Part shown: piece by piece, positions 1-5,091 of the stretch | Position numbering within the stretch: position 1 is the stretch's first letter | Layout of the letters: each line of letters opens with the position of its first letter | NCBI GenBank assembly: GCA_023480605.1 | Contig: JAMCWS010000157.1 | Location: 1 to 6,234, forward strand | Source of the DNA: a bacterium | GTDB taxonomy: Bacteria; Sumerlaeota; Sumerlaeia; MVZB01 | Length of the DNA: 6,234 nt | Direction of reading: 5' to 3' | The notes under the pieces: generated by a model | Told to the model about the DNA's origin: nothing | The model's input: only the letters and a program-made list of their open reading frames with translations | Database searches by the model: none | Position numbers and translations under genes: made by a program

Positions 1-1
1 C

Positions 2-367
2 CTGGCGGCGCTGATGCGCCTGGACGGCAAGGCGGGGCTGCCCTTTGTGGCGCGCTGGCTCGAGGTTGAAACGCCTGCCGTGGCCGAGGGGGCGGCCCTG
101 GCCATCGGCGAGTCGCGCGCGCCGGGGGCGTTCGATCGCCTGCGTGGAGCCTGGGAACGCGCCATGGGCGACGGCGAGCGCCGCCGATCCCTACTTGTGC
201 CGATCGCCCTCGTGCGCGACGAGGCGTCATTCGCGTTCCTAATGGAAGTCATCGAGTCGGGCGACCCGCGCACGGCCGAAGCCGCGGCCGCGGCCGCGCT
301 TCAGATCCACGAGGCCGACGCGCCCCACCGCCGCCGGATCGACGCCGCCCGGCGCGCGCGCCGGTAG
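2..367 (+). CDS. HEAT-repeat-like protein, C-terminal fragment
   Basis: The frame is open from the first bases of the window and ends at TAG 365-367, giving the last 121 residues of a longer protein. The first Met (base 14) is probably internal, because the frame upstream of it encodes Leu-Ala-Ala-Leu in the same helical pattern. The fragment reads as paired amphipathic helices of about 30-35 residues: one unit around residues 27-53 with the HEAT-like wording 'ALAIGESRAPGAFDRL', and another around 63-103 with 'LVRDEASFAFLMEVIESGD' followed by an Ala-rich helix. The tail (107-121) is very basic. HEAT/PBS-lyase-like repeats usually form protein-binding solenoids, so a scaffold role is inferred; no catalytic motif is visible. 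The partner and location cannot be judged without the N-terminus. Another alpha-solenoid family is possible. Confidence 0.7.
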   Translation: MAALMRLDGKAGLPFVARWLEVETPAVAEGAALAIGESRAPGAFDRLRGAWERAMGDGERRRSLLVPIALVRDEASFAFLMEVIESGDPRTAEAAAAAALQIHEADAPHRRRIDAARRARR

Positions 368-426
368 ACGTCCACGGCCGCCGTTCTCATTCCATCCGCT
401 TCGGCTTGGTGTTGACGATCACCCAT

Positions 427-436
427 CGCAATTGCG
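427..436. repeat. 10-bp perfect palindrome
   Basis: CGCAATTGCG is a perfect palindrome in the gap after the HEAT-like gene. It could be a binding site for a dimeric regulator, but no promoter elements at good spacing are visible next to it, and a 10-bp palindrome can occur by chance. Confidence 0.25.
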
Positions 437-557
437 GTCGCTTGCTCATTTCCCGCAGCGATTACGTGCGCAAGTCGAGTGAATTCAATAATACCCGTTA
501 TATTCTACGCAGCGCTTCGTGCTTTCTTTGCGGTTCTTTGCATGAGGCTTTCGGATA

Positions 558-573
558 TCAAGCTAAAGCTTGA
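558..573. repeat. 7-bp inverted repeat (hairpin)
   Basis: TCAAGCT and AGCTTGA flank two A residues, so either strand can form a 6-bp stem with a 4-base loop. It lies 91-106 bases past the dehydrogenase stop on that gene's strand. No T-run follows on either strand, so a classical intrinsic terminator is not supported. Confidence 0.35.
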
Positions 574-643
574 ATTCCAAACCGGGTTTACGGCATTGAA
601 TCGCGGCTGCGCCTTCCCGGCATCTCGGCTGTTTGATATGGTT

Positions 644-656
644 GCGGCTTTGCCGC
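644..656 (-). terminator. Possible weak terminator hairpin after the dehydrogenase
   Basis: On the minus strand GCGGC-AAA-GCCGC forms a 5-bp all-G/C stem with a 3-base loop, beginning about 8 bases after the dehydrogenase stop codon. The position suits a 3'-end hairpin, but the following bases (AACCATATC) contain no U-tract. It may stabilise the RNA end or act as a non-canonical terminator; chance is not excluded. Confidence 0.22.
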
Positions 657-663
657 GCTGTGT

Positions 664-1695
664 TCATGGGTTGATGATCACCTTGTTGCGGCCGGGCTGG
701 CCCATGAGCTCGACGGCCTGGTGAATGTCGCGCAGGGCAAAGCGATGCGAGATGATTTTTACGGGGTCGACCAGTCCCGTTTCCATCAGTCGGATGGCCT
801 TCTGCATCGCCAGGGGCGTGGTGCCGAAGCTGGCGTCCATCCGGCCTTCGAGGAAGTGGGTCAGGCCGCCGTCGAGTTCGAAGGTTTCGTGGGTGGTGAT
901 GCCGAAGACGTTCCAGCGTGTGCCGCGCCGCCGCAGGGCAGCCGCCAGCCGGACGGCCTCGATCGGCCCTGCCGCCTCGACCACCAGGTCGGGTCCGCCC
1001 GGCAAAATCTCGTAGACGCGCCGCCGGGGATCCTCGCCGGCGGGGTCGATGGCGTGGGTGGCGCCCAAGGCGAGGGCGTTGCGGCGGGCGTGAGCGCTGG
1101 GGTCGATGGCGATGAGGCGCCCGGCGCCGGCGGCGCGCGCGACCATCAGGCATAGCAGGCCGATACCGCCCACGCCGATGACGACCACATCGTCGCCCAG
1201 CCGCATTTCGCTGTGCTGGATGACGCCCTTCCACGCGCCCGAAAGGGGTTCGGTCAGCGCGGCGGCGTCGAAGCTGACGCCGGCCGGCTTGTGGAACAGG
1301 CACGTCTCGGCGGTCTTCATGTATTCGGCGAAGGCCCCTGGCCGGACGTCCTCGGGGCCGTCGCCGCCGGTGGTGAAGGCGTGTTCGCAGTAGTGGGTGT
1401 CGCCGGCCTTGCAGTGACGGCAGGCGCCGCAGAAGCCCGAGGGTTGGCAGATCACCTCGTCGCCCTCGCGGAAGTGGCGTACGCCGGCGCCCACGGCGGC
1501 CACCACGCCGGCCGGCTCGTGGCCGGCGATGAGCGGGAAACGCACGTTGCGCCGGATGCCCCGGATGGCCTTGTAATCGGTGGCGCAAAAACCGCAACTG
1601 CGGATGCGCACGACGACCTCGCCAAGACCCGGCTCGGGCGTCGGCACCTCCTCGAGCACCAGGTTATTGAAGTCCTTCAGCACGGCGGCCAGCAT
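664..1695 (-). CDS. Zinc-dependent medium-chain alcohol dehydrogenase
   Basis: This is a complete 343-residue cytosolic oxidoreductase of the zinc-binding medium-chain dehydrogenase (MDR) superfamily, which oxidises an alcohol or polyol with NAD(P). Catalytic-zinc ligands are visible at Cys37 (in CGFCATD), His59-Glu60 (GHEPAG) and Glu149 (TEPLSGAW). The structural zinc site is Cys89, Cys92, Cys95 and Cys103. The Rossmann motif GVGGIG is at 174-179, and Asp198 ends the second strand, which in this family favours NAD over NADP. Length and domain order are normal. The ATG at 1693-1695 is supported by GGGAG about 7 bases upstream. The substrate cannot be read from the sequence; sorbitol-, threonine- and sugar-phosphate dehydrogenases share these motifs. 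It is transcribed divergently from the membrane-protein gene and stands alone, so the neighbours give no pathway hint. Confidence 0.95.
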   Translation of the reverse strand: MLAAVLKDFNNLVLEEVPTPEPGLGEVVVRIRSCGFCATDYKAIRGIRRNVRFPLIAGHEPAGVVAAVGAGVRHFREGDEVICQPSGFCGACRHCKAGDTHYCEHAFTTGGDGPEDVRPGAFAEYMKTAETCLFHKPAGVSFDAAALTEPLSGAWKGVIQHSEMRLGDDVVVIGVGGIGLLCLMVARAAGAGRLIAIDPSAHARRNALALGATHAIDPAGEDPRRRVYEILPGGPDLVVEAAGPIEAVRLAAALRRRGTRWNVFGITTHETFELDGGLTHFLEGRMDASFGTTPLAMQKAIRLMETGLVDPVKIISHRFALRDIHQAVELMGQPGRNKVIINP

Positions 1696-1702
1696 CGCTT
1701 AT

Positions 1703-1707
1703 CTCCC
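1703..1707 (-). promoter_or_regulatory. Ribosome binding site of the dehydrogenase
   Basis: On the minus strand GGGAG lies 7 bases before the ATG at 1695. It is the clearest Shine-Dalgarno sequence in the window and fixes the dehydrogenase start; the + strand genes lack one this good. Confidence 0.65.
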
Positions 1708-1735
1708 GGTTCAGTAAATCACGCATCAGGGAATG

Positions 1736-1764
1736 ACTATCATTCGCCGGCAGGCGAAGGGCAA
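1736..1764 (-). promoter_or_regulatory. Candidate dehydrogenase promoter with a palindromic spacer
   Basis: On the minus strand TTGCCC (1764-1759) and GATAGT (1741-1736) are 17 bases apart, each matching 4 of 6 positions of the sigma-70 boxes. Transcription would start near 1730, giving a leader of about 35 bases that contains the GGGAG site. The spacer is almost filled by the inverted repeat TTCGCC-TGCC-GGCGAA (1758-1743), which could be an operator or chance. The box matches are modest, so this is a prediction only. Confidence 0.35.
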
Positions 1765-1803
1765 TAAAAAACACCGTTTTAGTCCACGATCTATCATGAT
1801 GTG

Positions 1804-1968
1804 AACCACAGAGGCACAGAGAACACAAAGAAATCCAATAAAATCAATATTGCTCAAAAACGCGTGAGTTCGAAATCAATGTCACCCCCGGCATGATCCA
1901 TGAACATTTTCGACCGATTGATATCTTCTTATTAATTAAATCTCTGTGCTCTCCGTGCCTCTGTGGTT
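1804..1968. repeat. Imperfect 28-bp inverted repeat element
   Basis: Arms 1804-1831 and 1941-1968 are reverse complements at 25 of 28 positions, including an uninterrupted 14-base match (1804-1817, AACCACAGAGGCAC, against 1955-1968). The roughly 109 bases between the arms are AT-rich and carry no gene; ATCAAT (1843-1848) and ATTGAT (1918-1923) could extend the fold. The arm wording resembles a type of intergenic repeat I recall from many uncultivated bacterial genomes; that is recollection, not a search result. There is no transposase and no clear target-site duplication. It could be a MITE-like or REP-like element, or a bidirectional transcription barrier between the divergent genes. Confidence 0.75.
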
Positions 1969-2070
1969 AAATGGCTCCAATTCGTCCGTTAAAAACCGCG
2001 GGTGTTGTTCCGGATCAGATCGCCCCGGTCGCCTATGCAGCCCCCGTCTCATGAGCGGCTTTCTGCGCAC

Positions 2071-2100
2071 TGGACGGGCGGCGCGCCTTTGCGGCACAAT
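2071..2100 (+). promoter_or_regulatory. Candidate promoter giving an almost leaderless mRNA
   Basis: TGGACG (2071-2076) and CACAAT (2095-2100) each match 4 of 6 sigma-70 positions with an 18-base spacer. Transcription would begin around 2107, only a few bases before the ATG at 2110, consistent with the absence of a Shine-Dalgarno sequence. The evidence is weak, resting on two imperfect boxes. Confidence 0.25.
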
Positions 2101-2109
2101 GGCCGGGCC

Positions 2110-4182
2110 ATGATCGCATCCCCGCCGCAACAAACTCCCCGTTCCGGCCGGCGGTTCGCCGTCGCGGCGTTTGCGTTGGCCGCGTGGGTGGCGTTTACCT
2201 TTTCATTCACGCCGTTGCGCACCTCGCACGACGAATTCTGGCATCTCAAGACCGGCCGGTGGATCGCGGCGCACGGCCTGCCGAAAAACGATATCTTCAC
2301 CTACACGGCCGAGGGAATCCCGTGGAATAACCACGAGTGGCTGGCGCAGTTGGGCATGTGGGATATCTACCGCGCGGGCGAGGCCGGCGGACTGGGCGGC
2401 TGGCGCGCCGTCATTCTCTTCAAGTCTCTCTGCATTGTGCTGGCATTCGCCGGTTTAGGCGCCCTGCTGGGCCGGCGCCTGCGCGAGCCGGCCTGGGCGG
2501 CGCTGGCGGCGGCGCTGGCGGCGGCGCTGGCGCGGCGAACCTTCTATCCCCGGCCGCCGTTTGTCAGTTACCTGTTGCTGGCCGCGGTTGTGTGGGTTTT
2601 CGCGGAGTGGCGCGCCGGCCGGTTGCGCGAGCGGGCGTTGTGGTGGCTTGTGCCGTACTTCGCCCTCTGGGCGAATCTCCACGGTGGTTGGATGACGGGT
2701 CTCGTGGCGATCGGGGCTTTCTGGGTCGACGCGGCCTGGCGGCTGGCGATCGATTGGCGGCGGGTCCGGCCGCTCGCCCCCGCCGCCGGGCGCCTGGCCC
2801 GCCTCACGGCGTTGGGGACGGCCTGCGCCCTGGCGACCCTCGCCAACCCATACGGGTATCACCTCTATGAACTGGCCGGGCGGGTTCAGTCCGATCGGTA
2901 TCTCTGGGTGTCCATCGGTGAGTTGCGCCCGCCCGACTGGCAGTACGTCTGGGTGCTGGAGGGCGTCATCCTGCTCGCGGCGGCGCTGGCGGTGCGGCCG
3001 CTGCGCCCCATCGGGTGGTTGTGGACGGGTGTGCTGCTCGTGGTTTTGCATTTCGCCCTGCGCGGGCCGCTCTGGCTCGATCTCGGAACCTTGTGCAATC
3101 CGTCTTCCGGTCCACAAGCCTTCCTTCCACCCATCCTTATCCATCCGATCGTGACGGCGGCCTTCAACCCGGAGTGGGTCCATGCCGCCCTGGCGCTGCC
3201 GATCTTCGCCGCCGCGGCCTGGCGCTGCCGCCGCCGCCTGCCCGCCTGGCCGGCCCACGCGCTGCTTGCCGGCTTTTTCGGCTGGCAGGGCATCACGCAC
3301 GTGCGCCACCTGCCGTGGCTGGGGGTGGTATTGCTCCCATTACTGGCCAACGGACTGGACCTTTGGTCGAGGGAGTTGCGAAGGGGCCTGAAGGACGCAA
3401 AGGACGTAAAAGACCTTAAGGACCTAAAAGAATATATGGAAGAAGCCGGGGCCCCCAGTCTCCAGTCTCCGGTCTCCGGTCTCCCGCCTTCGGCCTCCAG
3501 CTTCCAGCCTCTAGCCTTCGCGGTGCTCGCAGCGCTGACAGTCTACTGGACATTTGCGAGCGCCAATCTGCCGGGGTGGCGCCTGATTTCGCGCGAGGCG
3601 CCGTCGTATTTCGCCCGCAACCTGATGCTGGCGCGCGGGGTGGTCCTCCAGCCGGCCGTCATCCGCTTCGATCCGGCACGCCAACCGGCGCCGACCGACT
3701 TGCCGGCGGGCGTCTTCGAGATCCAGCCCTACCCGGTGGCGGCGACCGATTTCCTATTGCGCGCGCGTCTGCCGGGGCGCCTCTGGAACGGGGGCAACTA
3801 CGCCGGCTATCTCATCTGGCGTCTCGCGCCCGAACGCTACAAGGTTTTCACCGACAATCGCTACGACATCTACGGTGGCCGCTTCATCCGGCAGGAACAC
3901 GCCGTGCTCAACGGCTGGACGGCCGACGATCTCGACCGCGCCGGCATGACGCGCGCGATAGGTTTTATTCCGTGGAACGAAGTGCTGGATTTTTGGAAAG
4001 TGCAGACGGTGTTCATCCCGGCCGAGGCGCTGGGCAACCGCCGCTTCGCCGCGGGCGGCTGGGTGCGCGTTTACGAGGATTTCGCTTTTAACCTCTGGGT
4101 GCGCGATACGCCGGCCAACCGCCCGGCCATCGACCGCGCCCGCACCCTCCCCCGTCCCGCGCCGTGGGTCGAGCGGGAATAA
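2110..4182 (+). CDS. Polytopic GT-C-like membrane protein (glycosyltransferase family 39/PMT-like)
   Basis: This is a 690-residue integral membrane protein. The first helix is about residues 15-34; hydrophobic segments follow near 98-121, 127-141, 150-167, 177-206, 232-246, 280-295, 301-316, 355-371, 382-410 and 467-484, and the last 200 residues are mostly soluble. Motifs I associate with bacterial GT-C (PMT/ArnT-like) proteins are HDEFWHLKTGRW (40-51), NNHEWL (73-78), NLHGG (189-193), NPYG (246-249), RH (399-400), and a C-terminal NYAGYLIWRL (563-572) followed by DNRYDIYGG (582-590). Such proteins move a sugar from a lipid carrier on the outer face of the membrane; donor and acceptor are unknown. 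ATG 2110 is preferred over GTG 2002 or ATG 2035, because it places a short basic N-terminus before the first helix. Two tandem arrays (3391-3519) lie in the loop at about 428-470, and a 12-bp triplicate lies in a helix at 130-141. Confidence 0.85.
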   Translation: MIASPPQQTPRSGRRFAVAAFALAAWVAFTFSFTPLRTSHDEFWHLKTGRWIAAHGLPKNDIFTYTAEGIPWNNHEWLAQLGMWDIYRAGEAGGLGGWRAVILFKSLCIVLAFAGLGALLGRRLREPAWAALAAALAAALARRTFYPRPPFVSYLLLAAVVWVFAEWRAGRLRERALWWLVPYFALWANLHGGWMTGLVAIGAFWVDAAWRLAIDWRRVRPLAPAAGRLARLTALGTACALATLANPYGYHLYELAGRVQSDRYLWVSIGELRPPDWQYVWVLEGVILLAAALAVRPLRPIGWLWTGVLLVVLHFALRGPLWLDLGTLCNPSSGPQAFLPPILIHPIVTAAFNPEWVHAALALPIFAAAAWRCRRRLPAWPAHALLAGFFGWQGITHVRHLPWLGVVLLPLLANGLDLWSRELRRGLKDAKDVKDLKDLKEYMEEAGAPSLQSPVSGLPPSASSFQPLAFAVLAALTVYWTFASANLPGWRLISREAPSYFARNLMLARGVVLQPAVIRFDPARQPAPTDLPAGVFEIQPYPVAATDFLLRARLPGRLWNGGNYAGYLIWRLAPERYKVFTDNRYDIYGGRFIRQEHAVLNGWTADDLDRAGMTRAIGFIPWNEVLDFWKVQTVFIPAEALGNRRFAAGGWVRVYEDFAFNLWVRDTPANRPAIDRARTLPRPAPWVERE
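2497..2532 (+). repeat. Three perfect 12-bp tandem units in a membrane helix
   Basis: GCGGCGCTGGCG occurs three times without mismatch and in frame, encoding Ala-Ala-Leu-Ala three times (residues 130-141 of the membrane protein). Each gain or loss of a unit would change the helix by four residues without shifting the frame. Confidence 0.85.
3391..3432 (+). repeat. 9-bp tandem array encoding Lys-Asp-X repeats
   Basis: Four 9-bp units plus a partial fifth (AAGGACGCA, AAGGACGTA, AAAGACCTT, AAGGACCTA, AAAGAA) encode a KDx repeat at residues 428-441 of the membrane protein. The array is in frame and sits just after a hydrophobic segment, so it falls in a loop. Its A-rich composition contrasts with the GC-rich gene around it, which suggests an inserted intergenic-type repeat. 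Confidence 0.8.
3457..3519 (+). repeat. 7-bp tandem array (nine AGTCTCC-like units)
   Basis: Nine consecutive heptamers begin at 3457, 3464, 3471, 3478, 3485, 3492, 3499, 3506 and 3513. The first two are AGTCTCC, the next two GGTCTCC, and the remaining five diverge. Seven is not a multiple of three, so successive units are read in different frames, giving a Ser/Pro-rich stretch (about residues 450-470) with no stop codon. It starts 24 bases after the 9-bp array ends. Confidence 0.85.
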
Positions 4183-4268
4183 GGCAATGCAAAAGTCCAT
4201 ATTAAAATTTCACATTGGTATTTGCTTACCAGGTTCGTCTTGGCAACCCAGTCAAAGCAAATCCGCCC
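4183..4268 (+). other. AT-rich spacer before the proteasome-like gene
   Basis: The first part (about 4190-4230) is strikingly AT-rich for this region and contains a 5-bp inverted repeat TGGTA/TACCA (4216-4220 and 4227-4231). No Shine-Dalgarno sequence precedes the ATG at 4269, and I could not find a promoter with sound spacing. Frame extension to TTG 4215 is possible but not favoured. Confidence 0.4.
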
Positions 4269-4868
4269 ATGTCCGTCGCCGTTGCCGTGAAAAAAGGGGG
4301 CGAAATCGTGCTCGCCGCCGACACGCAGACCAATTTCGGCTCGTTCAAGGTCAAGCCCGACAACCACCGCGCGGCCAAGATCCGCCGCGTCGGGCCGGTC
4401 TACGTGGCCGCCACCGGTTGGGGGAAGTATGACGACATCCTCGAAAATTATCTGGCCGGCCGCCGCCCCCCCGACCTCACCACCCGGCCGGCCATTTTCA
4501 GTTTCTTCATGAAGCTCTGGAAAGACCTGCACGAGAAATACTCCTTCGTCAAGGATCAGTGCGCCGAAAACGACGATTCACCTTTTGGCGATCTCGACGC
4601 CTCGTTTCTAATCGCCAGCCCGCGCGGAATCTACGAAGTTGCCGGCGATATGAGCGTCACGGCGTTCGAGCATTACTTCGCGATCGGCTCGGGCGGCGAG
4701 TTCGCCATGGGCGCCCTGTTTGCTCTTTACGACACCGATCTGCCGGCCGAGGCGCTGGCCCGGCGCGCCGTCGAGGCCGCCATCGCCTTCAACGTTCATT
4801 GCGGCGGCGAGATCGACGTCGTGCGTCTGCGGGCCGCCCCCTCGCCCCGCACCCGCCGCGGCGCTTGA
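4269..4868 (+). CDS. Proteasome beta/HslV-like Ntn hydrolase with Ser nucleophile
   Basis: This is a 199-residue protein of the 20S-proteasome beta/HslV fold, a family of self-compartmentalised cytosolic proteases. Removal of the initiator Met would expose Ser2 as the N-terminal nucleophile, where most relatives have Thr. Asp18 falls at catalytic position 17 and Lys37 (AAKIRR) corresponds to Lys33 with a small insertion. AIGSGGEFAMGAL (138-150) matches the conserved helix of HslV and proteasome subunits. The stretch 171-187 (AIAFNVHCGGEIDVVRL) aligns residue by residue with the archaeal beta-subunit segment around Asp166 and Ser169, but these are Asn175 and Cys178 here. ATG 4269 is preferred over TTG 4215 because it puts Ser directly after Met. 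B. subtilis CodW is a known Ser-type precedent. No HslU or other ATPase gene is visible. Activity is likely but unproven; a bacterial homologue outside HslV, such as an Anbu-like group, is the alternative. Confidence 0.85.
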   Translation: MSVAVAVKKGGEIVLAADTQTNFGSFKVKPDNHRAAKIRRVGPVYVAATGWGKYDDILENYLAGRRPPDLTTRPAIFSFFMKLWKDLHEKYSFVKDQCAENDDSPFGDLDASFLIASPRGIYEVAGDMSVTAFEHYFAIGSGGEFAMGALFALYDTDLPAEALARRAVEAAIAFNVHCGGEIDVVRLRAAPSPRTRRGA

Positions 4869-4894
4869 CACCGCCGTCGGCCGTGGGGAAAAAT
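4865..4894 (+). promoter_or_regulatory. Candidate promoter of the receiver-PAS gene
   Basis: A perfect TTGACA (4865-4870) overlaps the TGA stop of the proteasome-like gene, followed after 18 bases by AAAAAT (4889-4894, 4 of 6 matches). Transcription would begin near 4901, leaving a leader of about 190 bases before the ATG at 5092. This is the best promoter-like pair I see in the window. Confidence 0.45.
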
Positions 4895-5091
4895 ACGCCC
4901 GACCGTCAACCGGGGCGCATGCATCGCCCGTCGAAACGCGGGTTTATTCGCGCCGGGTGATTCGCCGCCGCGTCCGCCAGGGGAGGGGACGCGGGCTGCC
5001 ACTGTCCGCACCAACAACAAGGGGAATCATCCTCGCGCCGCGGCCGTGGAAGCCCGATGGCGCCAAATCGGCCGCCCGGGGTTAAACCGCC
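4895..5091 (+). other. Long, hairpin-rich leader of the receiver-PAS gene
   Basis: The leader holds GGGCG/CGCCC (4913-4917 and 4925-4929), an 8-bp all-matched stem CCGCGTCC/GGACGCGG (4968-4975 and 4987-4994, 11-base loop), and CCGAT/ATCGG (5054-5058 and 5067-5071). An imperfect direct repeat of CGGGT..ATTCGC begins at 4940 and 4954. A 13-codon frame (ATG 4919 to TGA 4960) overlaps a GTG (4957) that opens a 42-residue Arg-rich frame ending at 5085. I recognise no riboswitch family. GGGG at 5078-5081 is the only weak ribosome site before ATG 5092. Confidence 0.4.

Larger units (their letters stand above)
368..663. other. Intergenic region without a convincing gene
   Basis: These 296 bases separate the convergent ends of the HEAT-like gene and the dehydrogenase gene. 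The composition is much less GC-rich than the genes. Visible elements are a 10-bp palindrome CGCAATTGCG (427-436), a 7-bp inverted repeat with a 2-base loop (558-573), a 5-bp hairpin just past the dehydrogenase stop (644-656), and a degenerate CTTT/TTCG-rich stretch (about 509-545). An 81-codon frame from GTG 479 to 724 crosses into the dehydrogenase gene, has no Shine-Dalgarno sequence and encodes nothing family-like, so I do not call it. Confidence 0.6.
1696..2109. other. Divergent intergenic region with repeat and promoters
   Basis: These 414 bases lie between the starts of two divergent genes. From left to right they hold the dehydrogenase ribosome site and candidate promoter (1703-1764), an AT-rich stretch, a large imperfect inverted repeat (1804-1968) and a GC-rich segment ending in a candidate promoter (2071-2100) next to the membrane-protein ATG. 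The GC-rich segment from 2002 is open in the frame of the membrane protein but looks non-coding. I see no separate gene. Confidence 0.6.

Noticed and set aside
479..724. 81-codon + strand frame with GTG start
   Set aside because: It has no ribosome site, resembles no family, begins in repeat-like DNA and its last 60 bases lie antisense within the well-supported dehydrogenase gene.
563..1597. 344-codon minus-strand frame overlapping the dehydrogenase
   Set aside because: It is an Arg/Pro-rich shadow in another frame; the dehydrogenase frame carries all zinc and NAD motifs.
2002..2109. N-terminal extension of the membrane protein to GTG 2002 or ATG 2035
   Set aside because: The extra 36 residues are polar and not membrane-like, no ribosome site precedes either codon, and a promoter-like pair lies inside this stretch.
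2455..3309. 284-codon minus-strand frame opposite the membrane protein
   Set aside because: Its Arg/Gln/Gly-rich low-complexity product is the expected complement of a GC-rich membrane gene.
4215..4268. TTG start adding 18 residues to the proteasome-like protein
   Set aside because: It would bury the predicted nucleophile Ser behind a propeptide not resembling known ones; ATG 4269 gives the standard Met-Ser start and correct spacing to Asp17.
4954..5010. Cobalamin-riboswitch-like wording (GGGTGATTC and GCTGCCACTGT)
   Set aside because: Only two short pieces resemble the consensus; the B12-box (AGACCTGCC-like) segment and the expected core order are missing, and the downstream gene is not a cobalamin gene.
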